Source: Flavobacteriales bacterium (GTDB lineage: Bacteria; Bacteroidota; Bacteroidia; UBA10329). Taken from it: a stretch of DNA of 64,000 bases. Under the pieces are notes generated by a model. The model did not search any database. It was not told the origin of the DNA and was given only the letters and a program-made list of their open reading frames with translations. Of this stretch, positions 8,920 through 18,039 are shown in pieces; position 1 is the first letter of the stretch, and each line of letters starts with the position of its first letter. The stretch lies in the NCBI GenBank assembly GCA_020635535.1, contig JACJZP010000009.1, positions 48,705-112,704 on the forward strand, given 5' to 3'. Made by a program: the position numbers and the translations under genes.

Positions 8920-11900
8920 AAACCATCAGCACATATACAAGGAGTTTTTGGAAGTTTTCAATTGCCATTCTCATTCTTATGGCCTACGGTATAGCCCATG
9001 GCCAAGGAAACTTTTCAGTTAGACGTTTTGATGAAAGCCATGGACTTGCAAGCAATTTTGCCGAAGCAATTACGCAGGGCTCAACCGGCCATTTAGTTAT
9101 AGCCAACAAGGGTGGTATTGACATATTTGACGGTAAGGAATTCAGGAATATCAAGGTTGAGAACGACACCAATTCCATAGGTTACATTACCTCCATCTAC
9201 CGCTCCGAAGACGAAATCTGGTTCGGAAAGTTCGATGGTAACATAGGTGTAATACGAAACGGAATTGAGATCATACGAACTGGCATAAGCGGTCAGGTAA
9301 AGCACGTTTACAAGGATTCTCAATCTGGTATCTGGGCTTTTTCTCGTTCAGGAATGGTGCTTTGGGTGCAGGGATCTGACACCAACCGGTACGACATGGC
9401 GGAACGGGATATGCTCATAAACGCAGTAATTCCTTACAAACACAAAGAATTCATTATTGGAAGTAACGATGGGCTTTGGCTGATCCGATTTGAAAGCGGC
9501 AATGACTTTCAGGTTTTACGCAAAGTTGAAGGACTTCCAGACACCAAGATAACGGCTCTCAAGTACGAAACCGGCAAGGACGTGCTTTGGGTCGGAACTG
9601 AAGATGCCGGAATTTACACGGTTGCTTCACCATTTACCAAAGAACAACACATTGAAGAATTCAAACTTCTAACCGGTGAGTCTATTGACGAGGTGCAGAC
9701 CATATACAGCGATCATCTTAACCGCATCTGGCTGGGCACTTTTGGAAAAGGTCTTATTAGAATTGAATATTATGGCGATGACAAGAACGAATACACTACG
9801 CAGACGTTTCATGGTGAGGTAGATGAGAACAACCTTATAAGAGACATATACGAAGACAATGAGAACAACATTTGGATAGCCACATTCGGTGGTGGTCTAC
9901 TTCAGATCATTGAGAACGTATTTCACAGGCCATTTGACTCAGAATGGCTTAAAAAACAATCCATTACCCAACTTTTCCGCGATTCTCGTTCAAACATATG
10001 GCTTGGTATTGACAAGGGCATTTTCAAAACATCTGAACACGCCAGCAGATCCAAGTACCAATACTACCATGTTGGCGGTAACCTGGTATCTACCATTGCA
10101 GAAGACAATGACGGTAAAATATGGATAGGAACGGCAGAGTCTGGTGTTTACCTCTTGGCCAACGGGGCACAGGAATTCTCACGGATATCCGGTCCGAATG
10201 AAGCCCTTGCCAGTTCCATAAACAACATCTTATGCACCCATAGTAATGTCTATATCTCTACCAAGGCAGGATTACTTATTTACAGTTTGAATGGTAAACT
10301 CAAAAGACGTCTTACCACCATTGACGGTCTTCCTCACAATAACGTAAACTGTTGCTTTGAAGACTCTGATGGTAGAGTTTGGATTGCTTGCCAAGGAAAC
10401 CGCATTTGTTACCTATGGAACGAAGAGATACGATTCATTCAGTCAACTTCTGCTCAGAATGTAATAGACGTGAACCACATATTGGAAGATGATTCTTCAA
10501 GACTCTGGTTCGCTACCCTGGGACAAGGTATTTCAGTTCTTGATGAGAACGTAGTATACAATCTTAACGAAGAAAACGGGCTACCATCCAATTACTGTTA
10601 TCAGATGGTGCTGGATGAAGATCAGAACGTTTGGGTGAGCCACCAGAAGTCCATTACTCAAATATCTCCTGAACTGAAGATGAACAGGATCATTTCCAGA
10701 GAGGAGTTAACCGAAACTGAGAACAGCATGATCTCATTCCTCTTTAAAGATGAAGAAGGAAGCATCTGGATATCATCTACTCACAACGTTGTGAAATTCA
10801 ATCCGGCCATAGACAGATCGAGTAAGGCCAAGCCCCAACTTTCTATAAGCTCCATGTGGGTATTTGACCAAGAGCAGCCTCTGATTCAAGACCTGAAACT
10901 CCCTTACAAAAAATACGATATCTCGTTCAAACTGGCTGGCATATCGCTCAGGAACCCTGACGCCCTAACTTACAAGTACCAGCTCAAAGGACTTTCCGAT
11001 TCTTGGAAAACGCTTGAAGGCACCGATAAGATAGAGACGAGTTTAAGCTATGGAACCTATACGCTCAGTGTCTATGCCTCAAAGAATGGAGGACCGTGGA
11101 CGGACGAACCGGTAACCTACACGTTCACCATCTTAAGACCATTCTGGCTTTCATGGTGGTTCTGGACCATTTTCTCCTTGGCTGTTACAATCGGGGTGAT
11201 CGTTTTCGTCAGATACAGAACCTACAAACTCATTAAAGACAATGAAGAACTGGAAGCACTCGTACAGGAAAGAACAATTGAAATACAGGAACAGAAAGCT
11301 GAGATTGAAAACAGTAGAGATGAAATTGCCAAGTACGCAAAGGACATAACCGACAGTATCAAATACGCCAAACGAATTCAGAAGGCAATTTTCCCAGCTT
11401 GGAAAGAAGTAGTAGACATCCTTCCGGAGGCAGTTGTCTTCTTCCAATCAAAAGATCTGGTAAGTGGAGACTTTTATATTGCAGAGCAGGTTGGAGACAA
11501 GCGGATATTTGCGGCTATTGACTGCACTGGCCATGGCGTACCAGGTGGTTTCATGTCCATAATGGGTAATAACCTACTTCAGCAGGCCATACGTCAGGCA
11601 GGTCTAACGCGTCCTTCAGAAATACTGGAATACGTTAACCAAGGTCTTACAGAGACACTCCACCAAACCTATGAGGAGTCAAGCGTTAAGGACGGCATGG
11701 ATATTGCACTTTGCACCTGGGACAGCAAAACCAATGTCTTAGAATTTGCCGGAGCTTATAACCCTATGTATTTGTTCCAAAATGGAGAACTGATAGAATT
11801 CAAGGGAGACCGATTTCCTGTTGGAGCCTTCATTGACGAAGAAATAAGACAATTCACCAATCACCAGATCAAGGTTAACAGCGGAGATATGGTGTATGTT

Positions 11901-12101
11901 TTCTCAGATGGATTCTCTGACCAGTTTGGAGGACCCAACGGAAAAAAATTCATGCTAAGGAGATTTAAAGACATGCTCAAGACCATTCATAAAAAGCCTG
12001 TTGATGAGCAGTACGACCTACTTGCCAAATACCTGAAGAATTGGAAAGGAAATCTGGAGCAGGTTGACGATATATGTGTAGTTGGAGTAAGAATTCCTTA
12101 G
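8916..12101 (+). CDS. Two-component-regulator propeller protein with SpoIIE phosphatase output
   Basis: This 1061-residue membrane protein has a signal peptide (residues 1-29) and a periplasmic beta-propeller made of about a dozen GxIWxGT-type blades (to about residue 640). A Y_Y_Y domain follows (about 655-740, with KYQLKGLSDSW), then a single transmembrane helix (744-767), a coiled coil (about 775-830) and a cytosolic PP2C/SpoIIE domain. The metal-binding motifs are SGDFYIAEQV near 849, DCTGHGVPGG, KDGMDIALC and the late DGFSDQFGG. Typical hybrids end in a histidine kinase; here the output is a Ser/Thr phosphatase, likely acting on an anti-sigma antagonist. The start is TTG overlapping the upstream stop. 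Confidence 0.93.
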   Translation: MKTISTYTRSFWKFSIAILILMAYGIAHGQGNFSVRRFDESHGLASNFAEAITQGSTGHLVIANKGGIDIFDGKEFRNIKVENDTNSIGYITSIYRSEDEIWFGKFDGNIGVIRNGIEIIRTGISGQVKHVYKDSQSGIWAFSRSGMVLWVQGSDTNRYDMAERDMLINAVIPYKHKEFIIGSNDGLWLIRFESGNDFQVLRKVEGLPDTKITALKYETGKDVLWVGTEDAGIYTVASPFTKEQHIEEFKLLTGESIDEVQTIYSDHLNRIWLGTFGKGLIRIEYYGDDKNEYTTQTFHGEVDENNLIRDIYEDNENNIWIATFGGGLLQIIENVFHRPFDSEWLKKQSITQLFRDSRSNIWLGIDKGIFKTSEHASRSKYQYYHVGGNLVSTIAEDNDGKIWIGTAESGVYLLANGAQEFSRISGPNEALASSINNILCTHSNVYISTKAGLLIYSLNGKLKRRLTTIDGLPHNNVNCCFEDSDGRVWIACQGNRICYLWNEEIRFIQSTSAQNVIDVNHILEDDSSRLWFATLGQGISVLDENVVYNLNEENGLPSNYCYQMVLDEDQNVWVSHQKSITQISPELKMNRIISREELTETENSMISFLFKDEEGSIWISSTHNVVKFNPAIDRSSKAKPQLSISSMWVFDQEQPLIQDLKLPYKKYDISFKLAGISLRNPDALTYKYQLKGLSDSWKTLEGTDKIETSLSYGTYTLSVYASKNGGPWTDEPVTYTFTILRPFWLSWWFWTIFSLAVTIGVIVFVRYRTYKLIKDNEELEALVQERTIEIQEQKAEIENSRDEIAKYAKDITDSIKYAKRIQKAIFPAWKEVVDILPEAVVFFQSKDLVSGDFYIAEQVGDKRIFAAIDCTGHGVPGGFMSIMGNNLLQQAIRQAGLTRPSEILEYVNQGLTETLHQTYEESSVKDGMDIALCTWDSKTNVLEFAGAYNPMYLFQNGELIEFKGDRFPVGAFIDEEIRQFTNHQIKVNSGDMVYVFSDGFSDQFGGPNGKKFMLRRFKDMLKTIHKKPVDEQYDLLAKYLKNWKGNLEQVDDICVVGVRIP

Positions 12102-12136
12102 AACAAAAAAAAAAGAACCACGTAGAAACCCACGTT

Positions 12137-13075
12137 ATGCAGAAACATTTCTCTTTAATTGCCAAGATTCTTCTGTCAGCGCTACTCATACATTGTATTC
12201 ATGATCAAGCCATTGCACAGGAATCTGCCAAGTATTTTAAGAGTGCCATAGGTAAAGCTCAATCAGGAGACATGCCTGGCGCTATTTCCGATTTCGATAA
12301 GTGCATAGAGCTCGACCCGAACTATTCAGATGCCTTTTACTGGCGGGGAGTGGCAAAAGCTGCTATAGGCGAAGCCCTTGATGCCCTTGTGGATTTTGAA
12401 AGATGTACAGCGCTGGATCCGAATAATGCCCAAGCTTACCTGACAGCAGGAAATCTTTACAACCAGCAGGGCAACCCGAAAGGTGCCCTTGCCAACCTGA
12501 ATCCTGCGGTTGAACTTATGCCTGAAAACATGGAAGCCCGTTTACAACGTGGCAAAGCCCTTACCAACTTGGGCCAACACGAAAAGGCAATTCAGGATTA
12601 TAATGCGGTAATAGCTTCAGACAGAGCCAATTTTGATGCCTATATCAACCGTGGAATCTCGCACCGACAACTGGAAAAATTTGAGGAAGCAATTACTGAC
12701 TTCACAGAGGCCATTCGTTATAATAAGATGAGCCCAGACGGTTACGTTAATCGCGGAATTGTTTACCGAATGAAGGAAGAATTTGAAAATGCCATTGCAG
12801 ATTACACGCAGGCCATAGTTGTTGACCCTCAATGCGCTGATGCCTTCTATAACCGTGGCATTGCATACTCAAAGCGCGATCAGTCTCAAGACGCCATACG
12901 AGACTTTTCCAAGGCCATTGCAATTGACCCTAACGATGCTTCATCTTACATGAACCGTGGCATTGAGAAGGTAATTATTGGTAAAAAAGATGACGGCTGC
13001 ACAGATATCGTTAAAGCAGCCAACCTGGGCCTTAAAGATGCCATTGCAGCTAGAAACGAATACTGCGGTTTTTAA
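12137..13075 (+). CDS. Exported TPR-repeat protein
   Basis: The 312-residue product has a signal peptide (MQKHFSLIAKILLSALLI, ending AIAQ) and about eight tetratricopeptide repeats with the canonical GxxxxxxGxxxxAIxDFxxAIxLDPN pattern through the rest of the chain. TPR arrays mediate protein-protein contacts, so this is probably a periplasmic scaffold. I took the ATG at 12137 because it begins the signal peptide. An upstream ATG at 12074 would overlap the sensor gene and place a lysine-rich stretch, encoded by a run of ten A, before the signal. The gene directly follows the propeller-phosphatase gene, with which it is probably cotranscribed. Confidence 0.9.
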   Translation: MQKHFSLIAKILLSALLIHCIHDQAIAQESAKYFKSAIGKAQSGDMPGAISDFDKCIELDPNYSDAFYWRGVAKAAIGEALDALVDFERCTALDPNNAQAYLTAGNLYNQQGNPKGALANLNPAVELMPENMEARLQRGKALTNLGQHEKAIQDYNAVIASDRANFDAYINRGISHRQLEKFEEAITDFTEAIRYNKMSPDGYVNRGIVYRMKEEFENAIADYTQAIVVDPQCADAFYNRGIAYSKRDQSQDAIRDFSKAIAIDPNDASSYMNRGIEKVIIGKKDDGCTDIVKAANLGLKDAIAARNEYCGF

Positions 13076-13080
13076 TCTAT

Positions 13081-14799
13081 TTAAAGCTTGTGCAGTCTGA
13101 CTGCCTTACGCCCTCCTTCCCACTCTAAGTTGAGTATGTACACTCCTGTGGGATTTTGGTTCAGGTCAATTAGGGTTCTTCCTGAATTGACAAAACCATT
13201 GTCTACCGATCTTCCTAAGGCATCTGTTACTGTAAAGGTCATTGGCATCTTTAGCTCAGTTACTAAGGAAAATTCACCGAACGATGGGTTCGGATAAACA
13301 CTGAACTGAAGCTCTGCTACTGTAATTCCAGTAGGATCGGAAAGTATCTTGAACTTCCAATATCCGTCAGGAGCTGGCATCGGTCTATTCTGTTGCTTTC
13401 CGGTGTTTGCCTCTGCATGAATGTAATAGAACACCTTCTCCCCTGCTTGCTGGTAAGGAATGTAACCAGTCCAAGTATCTTCCAATGGATCTGTCAAGGT
13501 CATTGCTGCTGAAGAATAACCCTGAGCAGTATCTGTTGTCCAGTAAATTGAAGCTGTTGAAATACCATCGGCATGTTTGATCAAGGCATCAACTTGGTAG
13601 TTATTCATGGTATAAACCATGTCATCCAACGGTTGATGACTGATCAGCAGCGGGTCATCTGATGAAACTGCTTTGGTTATACAATGTATGGCGCCCGATG
13701 CCGTAATAATCTCGTTACAATCAATACCAACCACTTTATAGCCAGGTAAAGCTTCCCGATAGATACGTAGGGCCGTTGTATCCCACTGCTCTTCATAAGT
13801 TGGAACCAAAATGGTGTTATTCACAAAAACCGAATTGGTATACGTTCTGTAATCTCCATTCTGATTTGGGTACTGCCCTCCTTCTGGCGGCATTGGAATA
13901 CGAATGATCTCGTATTCCGTGCCGAAAACCGAATTGAAATTATTCAATACATAATTCAAGTTTGATTCAATCTGCGGGCCATCGGCCACTCCAGACGGGT
14001 ATTCTCCAATCAGCAATGTTTCTTCATCAAGCAACTTCATGTGCATATCGATATGATGTATTCCATCATATGGCAACGTTGGCATTTTAATGTATCGGTC
14101 AATTCCCATGAAATCTTCCATTATCTGATCCACCTCCGCTTCAGAATGATCTGATGTACCATATTGATTGGTAGCATCATTTTCCTCCAGAATCAACTCC
14201 GAGGCAAAAGCAGTTCCGAACCCATCAACCATAAAATTGCCACCCGTGTTTACAAGATCATATGGCGCCTGACTTGTTTGATACAAAGGAATATCCAGCA
14301 GATCGGCCAGCGCTTCAGGAATCACATCATCATAAGGCCGCGGACGGTTGTAGATCCAATCCACCCAAAGCAACGAATCCACATCATCGGTATAAACATT
14401 CCATTGACCATAATCGCGGAACCAAATACTATTTGAAGGCTCATCAACAAAGACAATATTGTTCTGGTCAATTCCATACTGGTTCAAATGACTGATAACT
14501 GAGTTCTGATTTTCAGTTACGATGTAAACCGTGCACTCCTCCTTGGCATTACGAACAATTTCCCGCAACACGGAACGCGACCAAGTTCCTTCCCAACGAA
14601 CACAGAGGCCATCAATTTCCTCCCATTCGGCTGGTGTTCTAACGTCCGAAAATGGTGGTGTTGTAAAACCATTTGATACAGGCGGCCTGTACTCCATTTG
14701 TCGCTCGGCCTCTGTTAGACCATGCGGTAAATGCTGGGCCATGGCCGAACCGATCATGATTGACAACAAGAAGCTGAGAACTGATTGTTTTGAATTCAT
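13081..14799 (-). CDS. Peptidylarginine deiminase (PPAD family) with T9SS signal
   Basis: The 572-residue protein has a signal peptide (to SAMAQ), an agmatine-deiminase/PPAD catalytic domain, an Ig-like domain (about 380-490) and a T9SS sorting domain (VYPNPSFGEF onward). It converts arginine to citrulline, releasing ammonia. Catalytic residues read off as D129 (WFRDYG), H249 and D251 (GIHHIDMH), N322 (TYTNS) and C373 (GAIHCITK) line up with D130, H236, D238, N297 and C351 as I recall them for the Porphyromonas gingivalis enzyme. R152 and R154 (NRPRP) have the same numbers as the PPAD arginines that hold the substrate C-terminal carboxylate. The ATG at 14799 starts the signal; a TTG at 14820 is less likely. 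Confidence 0.92.
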   Translation of the reverse strand: MNSKQSVLSFLLSIMIGSAMAQHLPHGLTEAERQMEYRPPVSNGFTTPPFSDVRTPAEWEEIDGLCVRWEGTWSRSVLREIVRNAKEECTVYIVTENQNSVISHLNQYGIDQNNIVFVDEPSNSIWFRDYGQWNVYTDDVDSLLWVDWIYNRPRPYDDVIPEALADLLDIPLYQTSQAPYDLVNTGGNFMVDGFGTAFASELILEENDATNQYGTSDHSEAEVDQIMEDFMGIDRYIKMPTLPYDGIHHIDMHMKLLDEETLLIGEYPSGVADGPQIESNLNYVLNNFNSVFGTEYEIIRIPMPPEGGQYPNQNGDYRTYTNSVFVNNTILVPTYEEQWDTTALRIYREALPGYKVVGIDCNEIITASGAIHCITKAVSSDDPLLISHQPLDDMVYTMNNYQVDALIKHADGISTASIYWTTDTAQGYSSAAMTLTDPLEDTWTGYIPYQQAGEKVFYYIHAEANTGKQQNRPMPAPDGYWKFKILSDPTGITVAELQFSVYPNPSFGEFSLVTELKMPMTFTVTDALGRSVDNGFVNSGRTLIDLNQNPTGVYILNLEWEGGRKAVRLHKL

Positions 14800-14872
14800 T
14801 GGGCAGTGGTTCTGTTCCAAAAGTAAAAACCAACTATGGCCGAACTGTCATCCAACAGCTATTTTCGCGGTC

Positions 14873-15499
14873 ATGAAGGTCTTGATGCCCATCGGTTACT
14901 TCCCTCCCATCAGCTATTTCGCATGGCTGATCGGAAATGAAGTAACACTCGAAAAAAAGGAACATTTCGTAAAACAATCACTTCGTAGCCGCTGCACCAT
15001 CATGGGGGCAAATGGCCCATTGAATCTGCTTGTTCCGAGAGAAAAAGCTTCAGACCGACTACCGATGAATGAAAGTATCATTCATAATGTGACCGATTGG
15101 AAAACGCTGCATTGGCGCAGCTTGGAAGCCGCCTACCGCAATTCCCCTTATTTCGAGTATTACGAGGATAAGTTGCAGCCATTTTTTGAGCAAAAGCATA
15201 CTCATCATTTTCAACTGGGGTTGGAATCAATTGAGCTTGTCTGCCAATTGCTGAATATCTCATTTAAACCAAGTTTTACGGAAGAATATCGAACCGATTC
15301 CGAACAAAAAGACCTGCGTAACGCTTGGAATAAACGCAACTACGCAGAAAATCAACCAGTGAAGAAGTTTCCGAAGTACATTCAGGTTTTCAGCGACCGA
15401 CATCCGTTTGCTCCTGATCTGAGCATTTTGGACCTACTGTTCTGCATCGGCCCACAGGCTACGGAGTATTTGAAAAATCTTGAGCTGAGTGATCACTGA
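14873..15499 (+). CDS. WbqC-like family protein
   Basis: The 208-residue protein opens with MKVLMPIGYFPPISYFAWLIG and continues with the basic KQSLRSRCTIMGANGPLNLLVP segment and a later AYRNSPYFEYY, the pattern of the WbqC family. Named from O-antigen clusters, the family is widespread in Bacteroidota and of uncertain function. Conserved C-terminal features such as KYIQVFSDRHPF and LSILDLLFCIG are present, so the gene looks intact. The ATG at 14873 was chosen because the in-frame sequence upstream lies opposite the deiminase gene and has no family similarity. It overlaps the next gene by 11 bases. Confidence 0.88.
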   Translation: MKVLMPIGYFPPISYFAWLIGNEVTLEKKEHFVKQSLRSRCTIMGANGPLNLLVPREKASDRLPMNESIIHNVTDWKTLHWRSLEAAYRNSPYFEYYEDKLQPFFEQKHTHHFQLGLESIELVCQLLNISFKPSFTEEYRTDSEQKDLRNAWNKRNYAENQPVKKFPKYIQVFSDRHPFAPDLSILDLLFCIGPQATEYLKNLELSDH

Positions 15500-16334
15500 A
15501 ACCGCCAACGGAATTCCGTTTGTTGATTTCGGTGGTGATGACGAAGTAATCCACTTTGCTCACGCCAACGGGTTTCCAACTGAGTCATACCGTTTGCTTG
15601 CCGAAGAATTGACCAAAAGGCACCGCGTAATTGGCATGGAGGCTCAACCGCTTTGGCCGAACTCAAGTTGGAAAGCATTTCATACTTGGGAAACTGCTGC
15701 GGATGATATGATCCGTTTTTTGGATGAAAGGCAACTATCAGGAATCATTGGTGCAGGACATTCTTTCGGGGCAATTGCAACTGTAATTGCTGCAAACAAA
15801 CGGCCTGATCTTTTCTCAAAATTGGTTCTTGTTGAACCAGTTATCCTTCCGAAATGGATATACCGGTTGTCAGCATCAGCGCCTTATTGGTTCTTGAAAC
15901 AGATGAACCCTGTTGCGAAAAAGGCCGCAAAGCGAACTGAAGTTTGGGACAATCGTGAAATGGTCTTCAATCAATTCCGTGAGAAAAAAGTGTTCTCAAA
16001 AATGAGTGATGAAGCATTAAGGGATTATGTAAACGCTGGAACTGAATTGACCAAGGAAGGGAAAGCCAAGTTGCGTTATTCCAAAGAGTGGGAAACGCGT
16101 GTTTACCTTACGGTGTCTGATCCTCGGAAGGAATTAGCGAAACTCAATGTTCCATTCATTGTGTTCAGAGGAAAAACTTCGGATACGATCACTTCCAAGG
16201 TTTGGCAAGAACTCCAATGTTTGAAAACCAACGGCACTTACATTGAAATGCCAAATTGCGGGCATTTGCTGCCCTTCGAAAAACCTAAAGAACTGGCGGA
16301 AAGCATCGCCCGATTCATTGACTGGGGAAGGTAG
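15489..16334 (+). CDS. Alpha/beta hydrolase
   Basis: The 281-residue protein has the alpha/beta-hydrolase order. An HANGFP oxyanion segment (in FAHANGFPTESY) comes near residue 25, the nucleophile elbow GHSFG near residue 94, and the catalytic histidine in NCGHLLPFEKP near the C terminus. Such enzymes hydrolyse esters, lactones or peptides; the substrate is not predictable. The start is a GTG at 15489 that overlaps the WbqC-like gene by 11 bases in another frame. This suggests cotranscription and coupled translation. There is no signal peptide, so it is cytoplasmic. Confidence 0.88.
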   Translation: MITETANGIPFVDFGGDDEVIHFAHANGFPTESYRLLAEELTKRHRVIGMEAQPLWPNSSWKAFHTWETAADDMIRFLDERQLSGIIGAGHSFGAIATVIAANKRPDLFSKLVLVEPVILPKWIYRLSASAPYWFLKQMNPVAKKAAKRTEVWDNREMVFNQFREKKVFSKMSDEALRDYVNAGTELTKEGKAKLRYSKEWETRVYLTVSDPRKELAKLNVPFIVFRGKTSDTITSKVWQELQCLKTNGTYIEMPNCGHLLPFEKPKELAESIARFIDWGR

Positions 16335-16346
16335 TTCGCCCTTACC

Positions 16347-16354
16347 TATATTTG
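16347..16354 (+). promoter_or_regulatory. Candidate -7 box (TATATTTG) for the carboxylase gene
   Basis: The box matches TAnnTTTG 22 bases before the start codon at 16377, and a clear Shine-Dalgarno-like GGAGGA (16369-16374) lies between them. The nearest TTG upstream is about 26 bases away, slightly long for a -33 element. Confidence 0.5.
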
Positions 16355-16376
16355 GCATCCCTAAAATTGGAGGAGC

Positions 16377-18002
16377 ATGAATATTGAATTCAACCGAAAC
16401 GAAGATGTAATGAAGCAATTGATCTCCAGAATGGAGAGTCGGTTGGATAAGATCTACAAAGGCGGTGGCGAGAAGCGCATTGAGAAAGAGCATTCTAAGG
16501 GAAAAATGACCGCTCGTGAGCGGATTGCTGCGCTGATAGATCCTAATTCTGACACGATTGAAATTGGCGCGTTTGCCGGTTATGAAATGTATGAGGAACA
16601 AGGCGGTTGCCCCGCTGGTGGTGTGGTTATCGTGATCGGTTATGTCAGCGGCCGCCAGTGCATAATTGTTGCAAACGATGCCACAGTAAAAGCAGGTGCT
16701 TGGTTTCCTATTACTGGTAAAAAGAACCTCCGTGCGCAGGAAATTGCCATGGAAAACCGACTGCCGATAATCTACTTGGTAGACAGTGCGGGCGTTTATC
16801 TTCCAATGCAAGACCAGATATTCCCAGATAAGGAGCACTTTGGGCGGATTTTCCGCAATAACGCCAAGATGAGCAGCATGGGAATTCCTCAGATCTCTGC
16901 CGTAATGGGCAGTTGTGTGGCTGGTGGCGCATACTTACCGATCATGAGCGATGAAGCCTTGATTGTCAACAAAACAGGAACAATTTTCTTGGCAGGATCC
17001 TATCTGGTAAAAGCCGCAATCGGTGAAAACATCGATAACGAAACTTTAGGTGGTGCAACTACTCATTGCGAGATCTCTGGCGTAACGGATTACAAAGCCG
17101 AAGACGACCAAGATGCGCTGAATACCATCCGCGAACTGATGGATAAATTGGGTGATTATGAGAAAGCGGGATTCAGCCGTGAAGAACCTAAAGCACCTAA
17201 GGAAGACGAAAAGGAACTGCTTGGAATTCTCCCCGAACTGAGAACCAAGGAATATGATATGCGCGAGTTGATTGCGCGATTGGTTGATGAATCGAAGTTC
17301 ACAGAGTACAAGAAGGAATATGGAAAAACCATAATTACCGCTTATGCAAGAATTGATGGTTGGGCCGTGGGAATTGTGGCCAACCAGCGCAAAATTGTAA
17401 AGAGCGCGAAAGGCGAAATGCAGTTCGGTGGTGTGATCTATTCAGATAGTGCGGACAAGGCCGCTCGCTTCATTATGAATTGTAATCAGAAGAAGATCCC
17501 GTTGGTCTTTTTGCATGACGTAACCGGTTTCATGGTCGGTTCACGCTCAGAGCATGGAGGCATTATTAAAGATGGCGCCAAGATGGTCAATGCCGTTTCG
17601 AACAGTACGGTTCCAAAATTCAGCATTGTGGTTGGCAACAGTTACGGTGCCGGTAACTACGCCATGTGTGGAAAAGCTTACGACCCCAGACTGATAGCAG
17701 CTTGGCCAACGGCAAATATTGCGGTGATGGGCGGTGCACAAGCTGCTAAGGTTCTGCTTCAAATTCAGACAAGTACGTTGAAAGCACAGGGGAAAACCCT
17801 TTCGCCAGAAGACGAAAAAGCATTGCTCGATAAGATCACACAGGACTACGACAACCAGACATCGCCATATTATGCTGCGGCAAGGCTTTGGGTAGATGCT
17901 ATCATCAATCCATTGGATACGCGCAAGTGGATAAGTATGGGCATTGAAGCTGCGGAGCATGCTCCTGTGGAGAAGTTCAATGTTGGAGTTATCCAAACCT
18001 AA
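16377..18002 (+). CDS. Acyl-CoA carboxylase beta subunit (methylcrotonoyl-CoA carboxylase-like)
   Basis: The 541-residue carboxyltransferase has both crotonase-like halves. The N-terminal half shows KMTARERI, the CoA-binding region and GSCVAGGAYLP with the oxyanion glycines. The C-terminal half shows VFLHDVTGFMVG, GNSYGAGNYAMCGKAYDPR and MGGAQAAKVL. The length and motifs such as NETLGGATTHCEISGVTDY fit the methylcrotonoyl-CoA or general acyl-CoA carboxylase beta group. It transfers CO2 from biotin to an acyl-CoA, as in leucine degradation. The biotin-carrying alpha subunit is not in the window. A strong GGAGGA ribosome binding site precedes the ATG, unusual for this genome. Confidence 0.93.
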   Translation: MNIEFNRNEDVMKQLISRMESRLDKIYKGGGEKRIEKEHSKGKMTARERIAALIDPNSDTIEIGAFAGYEMYEEQGGCPAGGVVIVIGYVSGRQCIIVANDATVKAGAWFPITGKKNLRAQEIAMENRLPIIYLVDSAGVYLPMQDQIFPDKEHFGRIFRNNAKMSSMGIPQISAVMGSCVAGGAYLPIMSDEALIVNKTGTIFLAGSYLVKAAIGENIDNETLGGATTHCEISGVTDYKAEDDQDALNTIRELMDKLGDYEKAGFSREEPKAPKEDEKELLGILPELRTKEYDMRELIARLVDESKFTEYKKEYGKTIITAYARIDGWAVGIVANQRKIVKSAKGEMQFGGVIYSDSADKAARFIMNCNQKKIPLVFLHDVTGFMVGSRSEHGGIIKDGAKMVNAVSNSTVPKFSIVVGNSYGAGNYAMCGKAYDPRLIAAWPTANIAVMGGAQAAKVLLQIQTSTLKAQGKTLSPEDEKALLDKITQDYDNQTSPYYAAARLWVDAIINPLDTRKWISMGIEAAEHAPVEKFNVGVIQT

Positions 18003-18011
18003 TTAGCAAAA

Positions 18012-18039
18012 AGTGACCAGTGAAAAGCGAACAGTAAAG
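18012..18039 (+). repeat. Four 7-base tandem phrase repeats (AGTGAnn)
   Basis: The units AGTGACC, AGTGAAA, AGCGAAC and AGTAAAG follow one another without a gap between the carboxylase gene and the phosphodiesterase gene. The only usable start codon of the latter lies inside the first unit. Confidence 0.75.

Noticed and set aside
14531..14872. N-terminal extension of the WbqC-like gene
   Set aside because: It is opposite the deiminase gene and without family similarity; the conserved start MKVLMPIGYF is at 14873.
16134..16838. A 234-codon open frame on the minus strand
   Set aside because: It is antisense to the hydrolase and carboxylase genes, both well supported.
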